DNA of 6,741 bases from an uncultured Parabacteroides sp. (GTDB lineage: Bacteria > Bacteroidota > Bacteroidia > Bacteroidales > Tannerellaceae): positions 1 through 6,741 of the forward strand of contig CALBYC010000037.1 of NCBI GenBank assembly GCA_937890135.1, written 5' to 3'. The position numbers and the translations under genes are program-made. The notes below the pieces were generated by a model. That model was not told the DNA's origin, did no database searches, and was given only the letters and a program-made list of their open reading frames with translations. This document shows, one piece after another, positions 1 to 6,412 of this stretch (the stretch's first letter is position 1; the number at the start of each line of letters is the position of its first letter).

Positions 1-1043
1 TTTAAAGAGTTGTTGGCCAATCCTTGTACCACGATAGCCGATGATTGGATGCCGACATTTCCCCCTGTTCCACCTATCAAAGGAATGAAGAGTGCCATTT
101 TGGGGCTGTTTGCCAAATTGGCCTCGAATCCACCCAAAATGACAGAATTGCTCAATCCTCCAATCATGCCAATCAATAACCAAGGCAGGCGGGCTGCGGT
201 CTGTGTGAATATATTATCGGACGTTTCCACATCTTGCGAGATACCTGATGCTAATTGGTAGTCGCGTTCGTGCTGTTCGCGGACCTCGTCCATTACGTCA
301 TCGATAGTAATGCGCCCCACTAACCTACCGATGCTGTCGACGACCGGCAGGGCCACCAAGTCATATTTTTCTATGGTCTCTGTTACCTCTTCGATGCTAT
401 CGCTGTCACGTACGGCAATCGGGTCTTTCTTCATCACATGCTGTATCTTGGAAACGGAAGGGTTGGTAATCAGTTTTTGTAAAGGTAGTACCCCTTTCAA
501 CCTTTCCTCGTTATCCACCACATAGACGTAATAGATTTCATCCATCTCTTCTGCTTGTTTGCGCATTTCGTCAATGCATTTGGGCATGCTCCAATTCTCG
601 TTCACCACGATCATCTCAGTGCCCATCAGGCCGCCGGCGGTGTCTTCGTCGTACTTTAGCAGGTCAACGATATCGCCGGCCTGTTCCACGTCTTCAATGT
701 GGGAAAGAATCTCTTCTTGTTGGTCTTCATCCAGCTCTCGCATCAAATCAACCGCATCGTCCGTCTCCATGTTGTCGACAAACCGCTTGGCAATTAATTC
801 GTTAGGCAATTCCCGGAGCAGCTTATGCCTGTCCTCTTCGTCCAACTCCATCAACACGTCTGCTGCCTTTTCTCCATCCATCAACAGATAGAGATATATA
901 GCTTCTTGGAGATTCAAGTCTTTATACAATTCGGCAATGTCGGCAGGATACAAATCTTGTAACAATGCACTTGCTTTTGCATCATCTTTCTCTTCGATTA
1001 TCTTTTTCAGATTATCAATATATTCTTTCGTTGGCTCCGTCAT
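1..1043 (-). CDS. mgtE: Mg2+ transporter MgtE, C-terminus cut off by window edge
   Basis: MgtE is a homodimeric inner-membrane Mg2+ channel gated by its own cytosolic Mg2+ sensor. The ATG lies at 1043-1041 and 347 codons can be read, without a stop, to the left edge; the family is usually about 450 residues, so roughly 100 are missing. Visible domains in order: an acidic helical MgtE_N domain (about 30-131, rich in Asp/Glu, e.g. MELDEEDRHKLLRELP), a CBS pair (about 136-255, opening with TAGGLMGTEM and containing VALPVVDSIGRLVGRITIDDVMD as its second half), a connecting helix (about 256-283), then the first two membrane segments (about 286-305 and 316-340). The segment PLIGGTGGNVGIQS (321-334) is the hallmark Gly-rich MgtE membrane motif. 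The later pore helices, including the conserved pore Asp, are outside the window. The start is two bases after the stop of the upstream transferase gene, so translation is probably coupled and the gene cotranscribed with rsmA. No sign of damage in the visible part. Confidence 0.95.
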   Translation of the reverse strand, partial: MTEPTKEYIDNLKKIIEEKDDAKASALLQDLYPADIAELYKDLNLQEAIYLYLLMDGEKAADVLMELDEEDRHKLLRELPNELIAKRFVDNMETDDAVDLMRELDEDQQEEILSHIEDVEQAGDIVDLLKYDEDTAGGLMGTEMIVVNENWSMPKCIDEMRKQAEEMDEIYYVYVVDNEERLKGVLPLQKLITNPSVSKIQHVMKKDPIAVRDSDSIEEVTETIEKYDLVALPVVDSIGRLVGRITIDDVMDEVREQHERDYQLASGISQDVETSDNIFTQTAARLPWLLIGMIGGLSNSVILGGFEANLANSPKMALFIPLIGGTGGNVGIQSSAIVVQGLANNSL

Positions 1044-1045
1044 GG

Positions 1046-2746
1046 TTACTTTGTTTTGATGATTCGTTTATCCGGGGTAATTGTCCTCCATACGCTATCT
1101 TCCTTAAATGCTGGAGAGGTGATGTCCAGTTCCGGGTTGTCGTATGGAGTGGTTATACCCGCTATGCTTAAGAATGAGTAAAAAAGATTCCTCGTACTGA
1201 TTCTTTTCTCTTTGTGTTGTACAATTTGGTTGACTTTTTCCGGGAAAAATTTTTTATAGGCATCGGAATACCAGAAGAAGAAAGGGATATGAATCTCATA
1301 CTCCGATGGCTGCGTATTTCCATGCATGAACATTAGTCGTTCGTCGTCATACAAATTCTCTGCATGGTCGGAAATATAAACCATGGAAGCAATTGCCTCA
1401 GCAGATTCCAGTTGCCGTATGACTTCACCCAAAATAGAATCGGTATAATAAACCGTATTGTCATAGCTGTTCACGAAGATGTCTTTATTGGCTGGTTCAA
1501 TGACATCGTAGCTGGATGTTCCGGTCAAAGCAGGTTGGAAGCGGCAGAATGATTCCGGATAACGGGAGTTGTAACGGAAATGGCTTCCCAACAAGTGCAA
1601 AACAATCAATTGTTTCGATGTATTTTCCTGTATAATTCTTTTGAAGTCGGGCAGCAAATCCTCATCGTAGTTGTCCGGTGCGCCAAATTCGGTCGTTGGA
1701 AAATCCCGGTAATCCATTTTGCCCGTGATGCGTTGGACAAATTCGTAATTGGCAGCCTGATTGCCCAACCAAGCTGTTTTGTAGCCGCATTCGATAAAGG
1801 CGTCAGTCAGAGCCTTTTCTTCATAAGCAGTCTGAGGAGAATCTGCGGTGGCTCGCGTCAACAGCAGTTGCAAAGCCACTTCTGTCAAGTTGGCCTCCGA
1901 GCCAGCCTTGGAATAAGAGACAAGATTCTCTGCGTTGTCCAAATTGGGGGATGTTTCTCGATGATAACCGTTCACTGAAAAATTGGAATAGCGGGAAGAT
2001 TCCCCAATTACCAACACATAAATCTCTCGTTCCGGAACGCCTTTTTCTTTTTTCGCTTTGAAAGAGAAATCGGCCAAACGCCTGTTCATGATTTTAATTT
2101 CACGTTCCAAACAAAGAAACTCTCCAACCCCATAAATCAAATCGGCAGGGTATGTTTTTTTATATTTGCCCTTGAAGGCAGCATTTGTATTGGCATATAA
2201 GGTAAATGAGCAATCAGTAGTAGATTGGCATAACTTCCGCATGGCTCCCCATAATCCAATATTGAATAAGATAAACGAGAGAAGCAGTCCTTTTTTCCAG
2301 TTTTTGCTCCATGTCCATTCGTCGGGTATTTTAGTTAAAGCTATCCAATAATAAAGAACGATGAGTGCCACCAATGGAACTAAATAATAATATAAGGCAC
2401 TGACCAATTCAAATGTCTCTTTGAAATTGGTGTGGAACAAAGAGGTAATCAGTCCGGTTGAAATAGGCATCTTGCAAAAGACGACGTGCCCTATTTCTAT
2501 CGGTGAGAATATGAAAAATGTCCCCATCCATAAAAAATAGTTTCTCCATCTCATGAACACGGACGGGAGCAAGACCAGTAGGATTGACAGGGTCAGATAG
2601 GCAATCCGTTTAAGGGGATTGCCTTCCAAATCGCTACCCAAACAAGTAACCACGATGTTGGGCAATAGCAATAGAACGAACAGTAGTACTGCCCATCCCA
2701 AAGCCTTGGAAGAAAACTTGCCGCTGTCTTTATTTAGTATTTCCAT
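1046..2746 (-). CDS. Phosphoethanolamine transferase, EptA/MCR-type sulfatase-fold membrane enzyme
   Basis: Enzymes of this family move phosphoethanolamine from phosphatidylethanolamine onto an envelope acceptor, usually a lipid A phosphate, on the periplasmic side of the inner membrane. At 566 residues the length is typical. About five N-terminal membrane helices are visible (roughly 15-36, 46-65, 69-90, 117-137, 152-168), then a linker and a periplasmic alkaline-phosphatase-fold domain from about 240. Family hallmarks are GESSRYSNFSVNGYHRETSP (248-267), GSH with H388, YDNTVYYTD (428-436), SDHAEN (459-464) and MHG with H475. By spacing to MCR-1, the zinc ligands would be E249, T288 (nucleophile), D460 and H461, with H388 and H475 as the second site, so the catalytic set looks complete. 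Only two cysteines (C320, C401) follow residue 240, so the paired disulfides known from MCR/EptA seem absent. It lies 71 bp after rsmA and two bases before mgtE, which implies one operon. The acceptor (lipid A, another glycan or a protein) cannot be told from sequence. Confidence 0.9.
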   Translation of the reverse strand: MEILNKDSGKFSSKALGWAVLLFVLLLLPNIVVTCLGSDLEGNPLKRIAYLTLSILLVLLPSVFMRWRNYFLWMGTFFIFSPIEIGHVVFCKMPISTGLITSLFHTNFKETFELVSALYYYLVPLVALIVLYYWIALTKIPDEWTWSKNWKKGLLLSFILFNIGLWGAMRKLCQSTTDCSFTLYANTNAAFKGKYKKTYPADLIYGVGEFLCLEREIKIMNRRLADFSFKAKKEKGVPEREIYVLVIGESSRYSNFSVNGYHRETSPNLDNAENLVSYSKAGSEANLTEVALQLLLTRATADSPQTAYEEKALTDAFIECGYKTAWLGNQAANYEFVQRITGKMDYRDFPTTEFGAPDNYDEDLLPDFKRIIQENTSKQLIVLHLLGSHFRYNSRYPESFCRFQPALTGTSSYDVIEPANKDIFVNSYDNTVYYTDSILGEVIRQLESAEAIASMVYISDHAENLYDDERLMFMHGNTQPSEYEIHIPFFFWYSDAYKKFFPEKVNQIVQHKEKRISTRNLFYSFLSIAGITTPYDNPELDITSPAFKEDSVWRTITPDKRIIKTK

Positions 2747-2817
2747 TAACAGGAATTATATGAGCATTAATATTAGCGGCATATCATATCGAACCGCTTT
2801 TCCCTTGTCTTTATTCT

Positions 2818-3606
2818 CTATTGTTGGCTTTTCAGCCATGCTTCCACTTGCAGGGTTAAACCGATGAACTGTTCCACCGATAATTGCTCCGGCCGTTTGT
2901 CAAATATCGGTTGGCTATAATCAGTATACTCTTTCCCTAATAAAGGCTTGATAGAGTTTCTTAAAGTCTTACGTCTTTGGTTGAAAGTTGTCTTGACGAC
3001 CGTCTTGAACAATTTCTCATCGCATTCCAAATGCTGGCGTTGGTTACGTGTCATGCGGATAACAGCGCTCTTTACCTTGGGTGGCGGGTCGAATACATTT
3101 TCATGAACGGTGAACAGATATTCGATGTCATACCAGGTTTGTAACAAAACGCTGATGATGCCATAGGTCTTGCTTCCGGGAGCAGCGACCAGTCGTTCGG
3201 CTACTTCTTTTTGAATCATGCCTGAACAGCAGGGAACTTGGTCCTTGTAGTCAAGGACTTTGAAGAATATCTGGCTGGATATATTATAAGGATAGTTCCC
3301 GATGACGCAAAAAGGTTTGTCATATAATTGGGAAAGATCCAGCCTTAGGAAATCTTGAGCGATGATACGCCCTCGCAAATCCGGAAAGTTCTGCTCCAGA
3401 TACTCAACCGATTCATGGTCTAACTCTACGACTTTCAGGTCGTGCTGTGCTTCTAATAAGAATTGGGTAAGCACACCCATTCCCGGACCGATTTCCAGCA
3501 CGGGAGTCCCCACATACTCTTTTAACGTGTCGGAAATCCTCTCCGCAATCTGTAAATCTTTCAAGAAATGCTGTCCTAAAGCTTTTTTCGGTTTTACCAA
3601 TCTCAT
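2818..3606 (-). CDS. rsmA: 16S rRNA (adenine1518-N6/adenine1519-N6)-dimethyltransferase RsmA (KsgA)
   Basis: RsmA dimethylates two adjacent adenines in the 3'-terminal helix of 16S rRNA using S-adenosylmethionine, a late checkpoint of 30S assembly; its loss is known to give kasugamycin resistance. The 262-residue length is normal. Visible motifs: the N-terminal KKALGQHFL (7-15), SAM motif I EIGPGMG (38-44), acidic motif II residue E61, motif III D85, and catalytic motif IV as GNYPYNISS (103-111), a variant of the usual NLPY. These are followed by GMIQKEVAERL (129-139), DPPPKVKSAV (173-182) and the C-terminal FNQRRKTLRN (208-217). The start ATG overlaps the stop of a possible 38-codon leader ORF as ATGA; otherwise only an A-rich stretch precedes it. 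It heads a minus-strand operon with the phosphoethanolamine transferase and mgtE. Its probable promoter is the TACTTTTG box at 3750-3743. Confidence 0.97.
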   Translation of the reverse strand: MRLVKPKKALGQHFLKDLQIAERISDTLKEYVGTPVLEIGPGMGVLTQFLLEAQHDLKVVELDHESVEYLEQNFPDLRGRIIAQDFLRLDLSQLYDKPFCVIGNYPYNISSQIFFKVLDYKDQVPCCSGMIQKEVAERLVAAPGSKTYGIISVLLQTWYDIEYLFTVHENVFDPPPKVKSAVIRMTRNQRQHLECDEKLFKTVVKTTFNQRRKTLRNSIKPLLGKEYTDYSQPIFDKRPEQLSVEQFIGLTLQVEAWLKSQQ

Positions 3607-3719
3607 TCTTTTATATGCTTGCCAACTTCAATAATATGCTTATCTTTGTTCCAAAAATCAGACAGAGATAAGTTGCGTCCTGCATTACCGTTCAAGCCTG
3701 CTTGACAGGTTCTGCTCAT
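3603..3719 (-). CDS. Possible 38-residue leader ORF overlapping the rsmA start
   Basis: An open frame of 38 codons plus TGA begins with ATG at 3719-3717 and ends at 3603, its TGA sharing bases with the rsmA ATG (ATGA). The peptide begins MSRTCQAGLNGNAG and ends SDFWNKDKHIIEVGKHIKE. It is hydrophilic, with a Lys/His-rich tail, no signal peptide and no membrane helix; I recognise no family. The start is about 20 bases downstream of the expected transcription start from the TACTTTTG box, a normal position for a first cistron. The ATGA overlap is what a translationally coupled leader would show. Against it: the frame is short and could occur by chance, and it covers plus-strand promoter-like sequence. 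It could be a real small protein, a regulatory uORF for rsmA, or nothing. No function is claimed. Confidence 0.35.
   Translation of the reverse strand: MSRTCQAGLNGNAGRNLSLSDFWNKDKHIIEVGKHIKE
3618..3648 (+). promoter_or_regulatory. Possible second upstream plus-strand promoter
   Basis: CTTG (3618-3621), a 19-bp spacer, then TATCTTTG (3641-3648) matches the Bacteroidetes -33/-7 layout with one mismatch at -33. It would start a plus-strand transcript near 3655, with a leader of about 120 bases running through the whole divergent region and antisense to the rsmA leader. The -7 octamer is identical to that at 3728-3735. Without transcript data it may be a chance match in A/T-rich DNA. Confidence 0.3.
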
Positions 3720-3727
3720 TACTGCTA

Positions 3728-3735
3728 TATCTTTG
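3728..3735 (+). promoter_or_regulatory. Probable promoter (-7 box) of the UPF0104 gene
   Basis: TATCTTTG followed by CA is a perfect TAnnTTTG -7 element with the common trailing C. A TTGACA hexamer sits 20 bp upstream (3702-3707) near where a -33 TTTG would be expected. Transcription would start near 3739-3742, giving a leader of roughly 36-40 bases to the ATG at 3778. The box lies face to face with the minus-strand -7 box at 3743-3750; the two overlap in an inverted repeat (TTTGCA at 3732-3737, TGCAAA at 3741-3746). Confidence 0.5.
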
Positions 3736-3742
3736 CAGGTTG

Positions 3743-3750
3743 CAAAAGTA
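3743..3750 (-). promoter_or_regulatory. Probable promoter (-7 box) of the rsmA operon
   Basis: Read on the minus strand, the bases are TACTTTTG followed by CA. This is a perfect match to the Bacteroidetes -7 consensus TAnnTTTG with the common trailing C, in the familiar context TTTGTACTTTTGCA. Transcription would start near 3736-3740. That gives a leader of about 130 bases to rsmA, but only about 20 to the possible leader ORF. No clean TTTG is found at the expected -33 position (around 3770), so the assignment rests on the -7 box and its position. Confidence 0.55.
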
Positions 3751-3777
3751 CAAATTATTTAAAGATTATTGTGTTAG

Positions 3778-4782
3778 ATGAACATAAAAAGCGTTACGCG
3801 TGTATCAATAAAGATTCTTCTTCCCCTTGCTTTAGGTTGTTTGCTCCTTTGGTATCTTTATCGGAATATGGATTTGTCGGCGATTTGGGGCATCGTTAAG
3901 ACGGGAGTAGACTACAAGATTATCCTTTTTTCGTTGTTGTTTGGGCTTGGAGCGAACGTGGTACGCGGATTACGGTGGGGCTTGCTCATCCAATCTATGG
4001 GGGTGAAGTTCAGGATGTGCAATGCTGTTTATGCAGTCTTGGGAAATTATGCAGTGAACTTGGTCCTTCCGAGAGTGGGGGAAGTGTGGCGTTGCGGCAT
4101 GTTGACCAAATATGATAATCTTTCTTTTACGAAATTGTTAGGCACATTGCTGATTGACAGAGTTAGCGATTTGATAGCCGTCGGATTGATAGCATCGTTC
4201 ATTTTCTTATTTCATATTGACTTCTTCCTGTCGTTCCTTCAACGGAATCCTCAATTGGTAGATGGTTTCTATTCTATGTCCCATTCAATTTGGATTTATA
4301 TTTTTCTTGTAATTTCTTCTCTTTTGATTTGGTTCGTATTCAAATATATGAGTAACTTTACGCTGGTTCAAAAGTTAAAAGGAATGCTGAAAAATATTTG
4401 GTTTGGCATACAAAGCTTTTGGGTGATGAAAGAGAAAGGGAAATTTTTAATGGAGACTGCCTTGATTTGGCTGGGTTATTTTCTCTATTTCTACATTACT
4501 TTTTATGCTTTTGATTTTACTAAGGATTTGGGATTGTCCGTAGGCTTGATAGCTTTCACGATGAGCAGCATAGGGGTAGCGGTTCCCGTGCAAGGAGGCA
4601 TCGGGCCTTGGCATTTCATGGTGATATCCACTTTGGTCTGTTTTGGCGTGAAGGAAAATGATGCAGCGGCCTTTGCGCTGGTCGTGCATACGATACAGAC
4701 TGCATGGACGGGACTATGTGGCTTGTTTGGTGTGATGATTTTACCGGTTATCAATCGAAATAGCGGGCCTCGGAGCAATTGA
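3778..4782 (+). CDS. UPF0104 / LPG_synthase_TM flippase-like integral membrane protein
   Basis: A 334-residue polytopic membrane protein matching the family that includes the N-terminal flippase half of MprF (lysyl-phosphatidylglycerol synthase) and many stand-alone proteins annotated as flippase-like. About eight hydrophobic segments are visible (roughly 10-28, 47-65, 82-98, 120-145, 170-189, 227-246, 253-275, 305-326). Family signatures are RGLRWGLLIQ (63-72), LPRVGEVWRCGML (97-109), GTLLIDRVSDL (122-132) and the late PVQGGIGPWH (270-279). The cytosolic aminoacyl-transferase domain of full MprF is absent, so lysylation is not predicted; the substrate, probably a lipid or lipid-linked molecule, is unknown. 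It is transcribed divergently from rsmA. An alternative frame starting at 3702 overlaps it but shows no family features; the ATG at 3778 gives a normal N-terminus with a membrane helix soon after. pepD follows after 86 bp with no terminator seen, so cotranscription is possible. Confidence 0.88.
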   Translation: MNIKSVTRVSIKILLPLALGCLLLWYLYRNMDLSAIWGIVKTGVDYKIILFSLLFGLGANVVRGLRWGLLIQSMGVKFRMCNAVYAVLGNYAVNLVLPRVGEVWRCGMLTKYDNLSFTKLLGTLLIDRVSDLIAVGLIASFIFLFHIDFFLSFLQRNPQLVDGFYSMSHSIWIYIFLVISSLLIWFVFKYMSNFTLVQKLKGMLKNIWFGIQSFWVMKEKGKFLMETALIWLGYFLYFYITFYAFDFTKDLGLSVGLIAFTMSSIGVAVPVQGGIGPWHFMVISTLVCFGVKENDAAAFALVVHTIQTAWTGLCGLFGVMILPVINRNSGPRSN

Positions 4783-4868
4783 GCCTGTTTTGAATAACCA
4801 TATGGAAGGTTCAACTATAAAGATTTGATATGGGAAATGGAAATATTTATTATTTAATTCTATAAGTT

Positions 4869-6335
4869 ATGTCAGCAGAGATTAAAGAGCTTTCCCCGAA
4901 AGCAGTGTGGGGCTATTTTTATGAGCTAACACAGATTCCTCGACCAACAGGGCACATGAAGGACGTCACTCGTTATGTCTATGAATTTGGAAAAGGATTG
5001 GGCTTGGAAACGCTGCAGGACACGGCAGGCAATGTGATTATACGCAAACCGGCCTCTTTGGGATTGGAGAACCGTAAGACGGTTACGCTGCAAGCTCATT
5101 TGGATATGGTGCCTCAGGGCAATTCTTCGGTTAAACATGATTTCCTGACAGATCCGATAGATGCTTATGTGGATGGCGAGTGGGTAAAAGCCCATGGTAC
5201 CACGTTGGGCGCTGACGACGGAATGGGAGTGGCTTTGATTATGGCTGTGTTGGCAGATCCAGACTTGAAGCATGGCCCGCTTGAGGCCTTGTTTACCATA
5301 GATGAGGAGCAGGGCATGGACGGTGCATTCGGTTTGAAACCAGGTCTGTTGAAAGGGGATATATTACTAAATTGCGATTCTGAAAAACAGGGGGAATTAT
5401 ATGTAGGATGTGCTGGTGGGATGGATATGGATATTTCTTTCCAGTTCAAAGAAGACACCTACATTCCGGATGGGGATGTGGCTGTCAAGTTGTTCTTGAC
5501 TGGATTGAAAGGTGGACATTCCGGCTTAGATATCCATTTGGGCAGGGCCAATGCCAATAAGCTGATGTTCCGTTTTTTGAAAGAAGCCGTTTGTGATTAT
5601 GGCGCACGGCTCTCATCTGTTGAAGGTGGAAACATGTTGAATGCCATTCCTCGTGAAGCAGTTGCTGTCATTACTATTCCGGGCGATAATGTTGAGGCTC
5701 TGTGGGAATTGGTGTCTGATTATCAAGAAATGTACCAAGATGAATATAAGGGAATTGAAAACCGGATTAGCTTCACTGCGGAAATGACCGAATTGCCTGG
5801 TACGTTGATTCCTGAAGAAATCCAGGATGATTTCATCAATGCCATCGAAGGATGCCAAAATGGTGTCATTTCGATGCTGCATGACTTTCCCGGAACAGTC
5901 GAGTCTTCATCCAATTTGGCGATTGTAAAGACGGAAAATGAACTGATAGAGATCCGCATATTGGTTCGTAGTTCTTCTGAATCCCGTAAAATGGCGTTGT
6001 GCTCCAGCTTGGAGAGTGTATTTGCCATGGCGGGGGCAAAAGTGGAAGAAAGCAATGGCTACAATGGGTGGAATCCCAATGTTCATTCTCCTATCTTGAA
6101 AGTGATGCGGCAGGTTTACAGAGAGCTGTTTCATGCCGAAGCTGAAGTGAAGGTCATCCATGCCGGATTGGAATGTGGCATCATCCAAGGTGCTTACCCA
6201 AACATGGACATGATTTCAATTGGTCCGGATGTCGTTCACCCTCATTCTCCCGAAGAGGCCGTACGTATCGCCTCCGTAGAAGATTCATGGAATTTTATTT
6301 TAAAGATATTGGAAAAGATAGCTGAAACAAATTAA
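4869..6335 (+). CDS. pepD: Aminoacyl-histidine dipeptidase PepD (cytosolic nonspecific dipeptidase, M20 family)
   Basis: PepD is a cytosolic di-zinc exopeptidase that hydrolyses a broad range of dipeptides, including Xaa-His such as carnosine, and serves in peptide turnover. At 488 residues it matches the usual length of about 485. The M20 metal and catalytic residues are visible with spacing like that of the well-studied Vibrio PepD: H77 and D79 in TLQAHLDMVPQ, D116 in LGADDGMG (bridging metal ligand), E146 (general base) and E147 (metal) in TIDEEQGMDG, D170 in LLNCDSEKQG, and H459 in HPHSPEE. The lid domain occupies roughly 190-385 and includes GLKGGHSGLDIHLGRANANK (212-231). HAGLECG (431-437) is also typical. 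The 86-bp leader is A/T-rich and shows no perfect TAnnTTTG box; AAGATTTG at 4820-4827 is one base off and lacks a well-spaced -33. The gene ends just before a strong hairpin terminator. Confidence 0.96.
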   Translation: MSAEIKELSPKAVWGYFYELTQIPRPTGHMKDVTRYVYEFGKGLGLETLQDTAGNVIIRKPASLGLENRKTVTLQAHLDMVPQGNSSVKHDFLTDPIDAYVDGEWVKAHGTTLGADDGMGVALIMAVLADPDLKHGPLEALFTIDEEQGMDGAFGLKPGLLKGDILLNCDSEKQGELYVGCAGGMDMDISFQFKEDTYIPDGDVAVKLFLTGLKGGHSGLDIHLGRANANKLMFRFLKEAVCDYGARLSSVEGGNMLNAIPREAVAVITIPGDNVEALWELVSDYQEMYQDEYKGIENRISFTAEMTELPGTLIPEEIQDDFINAIEGCQNGVISMLHDFPGTVESSSNLAIVKTENELIEIRILVRSSSESRKMALCSSLESVFAMAGAKVEESNGYNGWNPNVHSPILKVMRQVYRELFHAEAEVKVIHAGLECGIIQGAYPNMDMISIGPDVVHPHSPEEAVRIASVEDSWNFILKILEKIAETN

Positions 6336-6362
6336 GGCGGTAGTTTACCATATGACAATAGG

Positions 6363-6398
6363 GCACTCTTGCTGGGAATCCAACGGGAGTGCATTTTT
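6363..6398 (+). terminator. Rho-independent terminator after pepD
   Basis: GCACTCTTG (6363-6371) pairs with CGGGAGTGC (6384-6392) through nine base pairs, two of them G-T wobbles. After one C/A mismatch, TGG (6373-6375) pairs with CCA (6380-6382) around a GAAT loop. The stem is followed directly by ATTTTTAAT, with a T run at 6394-6398. It lies 27 bp after the pepD stop and only 14 bp before the next ATG, so it may also act on the Nudix gene as an attenuator. Confidence 0.8.
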
Positions 6399-6412
6399 AA
6401 TATATTTATAAC

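Noticed and set aside
10..891. Long plus-strand frames (10-261, 310-525, 559-891) opposite mgtE
   Set aside because: They are antisense to a gene with clear MgtE domains and show low-complexity Ser/Thr/Pro composition typical of frames opposite a coding strand.
2775..2798. AGCGG...CCGCT inverted repeat in the 71-bp gap between rsmA and the transferase gene, considered as a terminator
   Set aside because: The stem is only 5 bp with a 14-base loop, and on the minus strand, where the genes lie, it is not followed by a T run. The short T run is on the other strand, which has no gene ending there.
3702..3899. A 65-codon plus-strand frame starting upstream of and overlapping the UPF0104 gene
   Set aside because: It has no recognisable family features, lies across promoter elements and runs out of frame into the true membrane-protein gene, whose own frame has clear family motifs.
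4447..4814. Minus-strand frames opposite the end of the UPF0104 gene
   Set aside because: They mirror the real gene, overlap each other and have no family motif or promoter.
4820..4827. AAGATTTG upstream of pepD as a -7 promoter element
   Set aside because: It has one mismatch to TAnnTTTG, and the only TTTG upstream (4789-4792) is 27 bp away rather than about 19-21, so it is not convincing as a promoter.
6401..6408. TATATTTA as a -7 box for the Nudix gene
   Set aside because: It differs from TAnnTTTG at the last base, has no TTTG at -33, and would leave almost no leader before the ATG at 6413.
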